From NCBI GenBank assembly GCA_017410375.1, contig JAFQQW010000013.1, positions 39,230 to 103,229 of the forward strand: a stretch of DNA of 64,000 nt, written 5' to 3'. This stretch comes from Clostridia bacterium. GTDB taxonomy: Bacteria; Bacillota; Clostridia; RGIG6154. This document shows positions 62,148 through 64,000 of this stretch, in pieces. The position numbers and the translations under genes were made by a program. The stretch's first letter is position 1, and every line of letters starts with the position of its first letter. The notes beneath the pieces are model-generated. The model ran no database searches. It saw nothing but the letters and a program-made list of their open reading frames with translations, and was not told the DNA's origin.

Positions 62148-63704
62148 ATGATTACAAAAAATATAACAGAAGGAAACACCGCTCTTGGTATTGAGCTGGG
62201 CTCCACCAGAATAAAAGCCTGTCTGATTGATGACAGCTACTCTCCCATTGCAAGTGGCAGCTTTGAATGGGAAAACACCTTTGAAAACGGCTACTGGACA
62301 TACAGCTTAGATGAAATTCACCGCGGTGTGCAGGAATGCTTTGCATCTCTCCGACAAAATGTAATGGATACATATAACATCAACCTGACAAAGGTTGGCT
62401 CCATCGGCATTTCGGGTATGATGCACGGCTATCTTGCCTTTGACAAGGAGGATAATCTCCTTGCGCCGTTCAAAACCTGGCGAAACACCACAACCGCGGA
62501 AGCTGCAAAGAAACTGACAGATTTATTTCAGTTTAACATTCCGCAGCGCTGGAGTATTGCCCATTTGTATCAGGCAATTCTAAATGACGAAGAGCATGTA
62601 CAAAAAATCGCACACATCACTACACTATCCGGGTATATCCACTTTCTTTTAACCGGAAGATGGGAGCTTGGAAGTTGTGAGGCATCCGGGATGTTCCCGA
62701 TACTTAACGACGATTATAATGCAGAAATGCTGGACAAATTTGAACAACTGATTTGCAAAAAACAATTCCCGTGGCACATCCGCGATATACTGCCCAAAGT
62801 AAAAAAATGCGGAGAAATCGGTGCAACGCTAACGCAAGAAGGTGTGACGTTCCTTGATGTGTCGGGTAATTTAACTGCAGGAATTCCTCTTTGCCCGCCT
62901 GAGGGTGACGCGGGAACGGGCATGGTTGCCACCAACAGCGTAAGACAAAAAACGGGAAACGTTTCAGCAGGAACCTCTGTTTTTTCCATGCTTGTATTAG
63001 AAAAACCTTTAAACAACATGTATGAAGCAATTGACATTGTCACAACGCCCGATGCATCACCCGTAGCAATGGTTCACAGCAACAACGGCTGTTCAGAGCT
63101 TGATTTATGGGTAAAAATGTTCGGAGATTTTGCCTCTATGATTGGAGCAGATATTGACAAGTCAAAGCTATATACTTTGCTGTATGAAAATGCATTAGCA
63201 GGTGATGCGGACTGTGGAAAAGTGATGTCCTACAATTTCCTCGCAGCCGAGCCGGTTGCAGGTGTAAAGAATGGCTCTCCCTTATATTTCCGCACACCGC
63301 AAAGCAAAATGAACTTAGCAAATTTCTTCCGTTCGCAGCTTTATGCAACGGTTGCGGTACTGAAAATCGGTATGGATATCCTCGTAGAAAACGAAGGGGT
63401 TCATGCAGAGAATTTTAATGCGCACGGCGGACTTTTTAAAGTTAAGGGTGTTGCGCAGCAATTCCTTGCAAACGCACTTAACACCAGGGTTTCGGTTACC
63501 GAGACCTCGGGCGAAGGCGGTGCCTGGGGCATGGCATTGCTTTCTGCATATATGATGAAAAAAGAAACCCTTTCTTTAAGTGACTGGCTGGATACAAAGG
63601 TTTTCGGAAGCATTGAAAAAGAAACGTTATCCCCCGATGTTAGCTCTGCTGACGGCTTTAACGAATATTTCAAGCTTTACAAATCAGGACTTAAACTTAT
63701 GTAA
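62148..63704 (+). CDS. FGGY-family carbohydrate kinase
   Basis: A 518-residue sugar kinase: ALGIELGSTRIKACLID phosphate loop, GISGMMHGYLAFD, a central GDAGTGMVATNSV-type FGGY signature region, NVSAGTSVF, and the C-terminal ETSGEGGAWGMALL nucleotide site. It is similar in outline to ribulokinase/xylulokinase relatives. Context suggests it phosphorylates the pentulose or ketose released through the GH172 enzyme. Last gene of a two-gene operon with terminator 63706-63742. Confidence 0.85.
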   Translation: MITKNITEGNTALGIELGSTRIKACLIDDSYSPIASGSFEWENTFENGYWTYSLDEIHRGVQECFASLRQNVMDTYNINLTKVGSIGISGMMHGYLAFDKEDNLLAPFKTWRNTTTAEAAKKLTDLFQFNIPQRWSIAHLYQAILNDEEHVQKIAHITTLSGYIHFLLTGRWELGSCEASGMFPILNDDYNAEMLDKFEQLICKKQFPWHIRDILPKVKKCGEIGATLTQEGVTFLDVSGNLTAGIPLCPPEGDAGTGMVATNSVRQKTGNVSAGTSVFSMLVLEKPLNNMYEAIDIVTTPDASPVAMVHSNNGCSELDLWVKMFGDFASMIGADIDKSKLYTLLYENALAGDADCGKVMSYNFLAAEPVAGVKNGSPLYFRTPQSKMNLANFFRSQLYATVAVLKIGMDILVENEGVHAENFNAHGGLFKVKGVAQQFLANALNTRVSVTETSGEGGAWGMALLSAYMMKKETLSLSDWLDTKVFGSIEKETLSPDVSSADGFNEYFKLYKSGLKLM

Positions 63705-63705
63705 T

Positions 63706-63742
63706 AAAAGGAGCTGTAAATTTATTACAGCTCCTTTTTGGG
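63706..63742 (+). terminator. terminator of the GH172-FGGY operon
   Basis: The perfect 14-base stem AAAAGGAGCTGTAA/TTACAGCTCCTTTT with an ATTTA loop starts at the FGGY stop codon and ends in T5. Confidence 0.9.
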
Positions 63743-63780
63743 GGATAGGAAAAAATGTTTGGAATGGACAAACTGAGCCA

Positions 63781-63964
63781 AAACCGCGATATAGCGCGGT
63801 TTGGGGTTACCCGAAGGCTCGTCAGAGCAAACGATGCATTGGGCACCCTTCGTTTTACAACGAAGGGTTTCTTTTGCGCCGTTGCTCTTCCTCTTTCGCA
63901 AAAAGTTTTCACCGAAATACTTTTTGCGAGCCAGCCGAAAAGTATTGCTCGCAAACTTTTCGGC
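63781..63964. other. cluster of four hairpins in a non-coding stretch
   Basis: Four consecutive inverted repeats: AAACCGCG/CGCGGTTT (63781-63802), CCCTTCGTT/AACGAAGGG (63846-63867), CGCAAAAAGT/ACTTTTTGCG (63897-63928) and GCCGAAAAGT/ACTTTTCGGC (63934-63964). Open frames exist on both strands but look like products of the repeats, with no ribosome binding site. It may be a leader RNA of the gene that starts at 63988 or an interspersed element. Confidence 0.6.
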
Positions 63965-63987
63965 TAAAAGGAGGTGCAGAGTATAAA

Positions 63988-64000
63988 ATGAGCAAAACAC
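63988..64000 (+). CDS. possible start of a gene cut by the window edge
   Basis: ATG AGC AAA ACA follows AAAAGGAGGTG, 13 bases from the end of GGAGG, somewhat far. Only four codons are visible, so nothing can be said of the product. Confidence 0.35.

Noticed and set aside
63725..64000. Protein-coding frames on either strand in the hairpin-rich right end
   Set aside because: They lack ribosome binding sites, overlap each other and the terminator, and their sequence follows the inverted repeats.

Overview
The window looks like a chromosomal segment of a low-to-mid GC Gram-positive anaerobe of the class Clostridia (Bacillota), probably a gut-type, carbohydrate-scavenging bacterium. This rests on the gene content (SpoIID/LytB protein, TmcAL, YceD-RpmF, Pta-AckA, DUF512 radical-SAM protein beside Der, a class A PBP with a cysteine-bearing tail), on strong AGGAGG-type ribosome binding sites with some TTG/GTG starts, and on many near-consensus sigma-A promoters (TTGACA-17-TATAAT). 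No species is claimed. I see no rRNA, tRNA, CRISPR array, transposase or phage gene.

Layout. 1-4.9 kb: a nagA / methyltransferase / membrane protein operon, divergent from a class A penicillin-binding protein. 4.9-13.3 kb: a long tightly packed housekeeping operon (pncB, nusB, xseA, xseB, ispA, cobO, DUF624, DUF523, SpoIID-like, queA). 13.3-20.8 kb: rsmE, a DUF2007-type protein, a NagD-like phosphatase, a papain-like protein, then gpsA-plsY-der-DUF512. 20.9-30.4 kb is accessory: an AllA-like protein, an aldo/keto reductase, a repeat-rich 420-base gap with an array of mini-hairpins, an AT-rich restriction-type nuclease gene bracketed by direct repeats, a degenerate GDPD-like protein, a half-size EamA transporter, an amidohydrolase, and two overlapping flavoprotein genes facing an AraC regulator. 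31.4-35.7 kb: rpmF-yceD, pta-ackA and tmcAL. 35.7-42.3 kb: an epimerase/AraC divergent pair, a lipoprotein, an AEC transporter, a GH43-like propeller protein, an M20 peptidase and a Dabb protein. 42.3-44.9 kb: a TetM-like ribosomal GTPase fused to a Rae1/YacP-type NYN nuclease domain. 45-46.3 kb: a GH39-like glycosidase.

46.4-52.0 kb reads as one operon behind a consensus promoter: two zinc-finger membrane proteins, a VWA protein, a PP2C phosphatase, a Ser/Thr kinase and a secreted GH26-like protein. It resembles the TerY-P (VWA/phosphatase/kinase) signalling triad with extra membrane partners. 52.1-54.5 kb: a DUF1653-Nudix fusion, purC and an AraC regulator. 54.6-64 kb is sugar metabolism: a GH20-like enzyme, an apparent allose/allulose-type operon (Zn dehydrogenase, RpiB, and a single protein joining a ROK kinase to an AlsE-like epimerase), two AraC regulators, and a GH172 (DUF2961) enzyme with an FGGY kinase, followed by a hairpin-rich non-coding stretch.

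The strongest candidates for undescribed biology are the TetM-Rae1 fusion, the kinase/phosphatase/VWA/zinc-finger operon, the nuclease cassette with its repeats and mini-hairpin array, and the ROK-AlsE fusion. All functions are inferred from reading the sequence; no database search was run.
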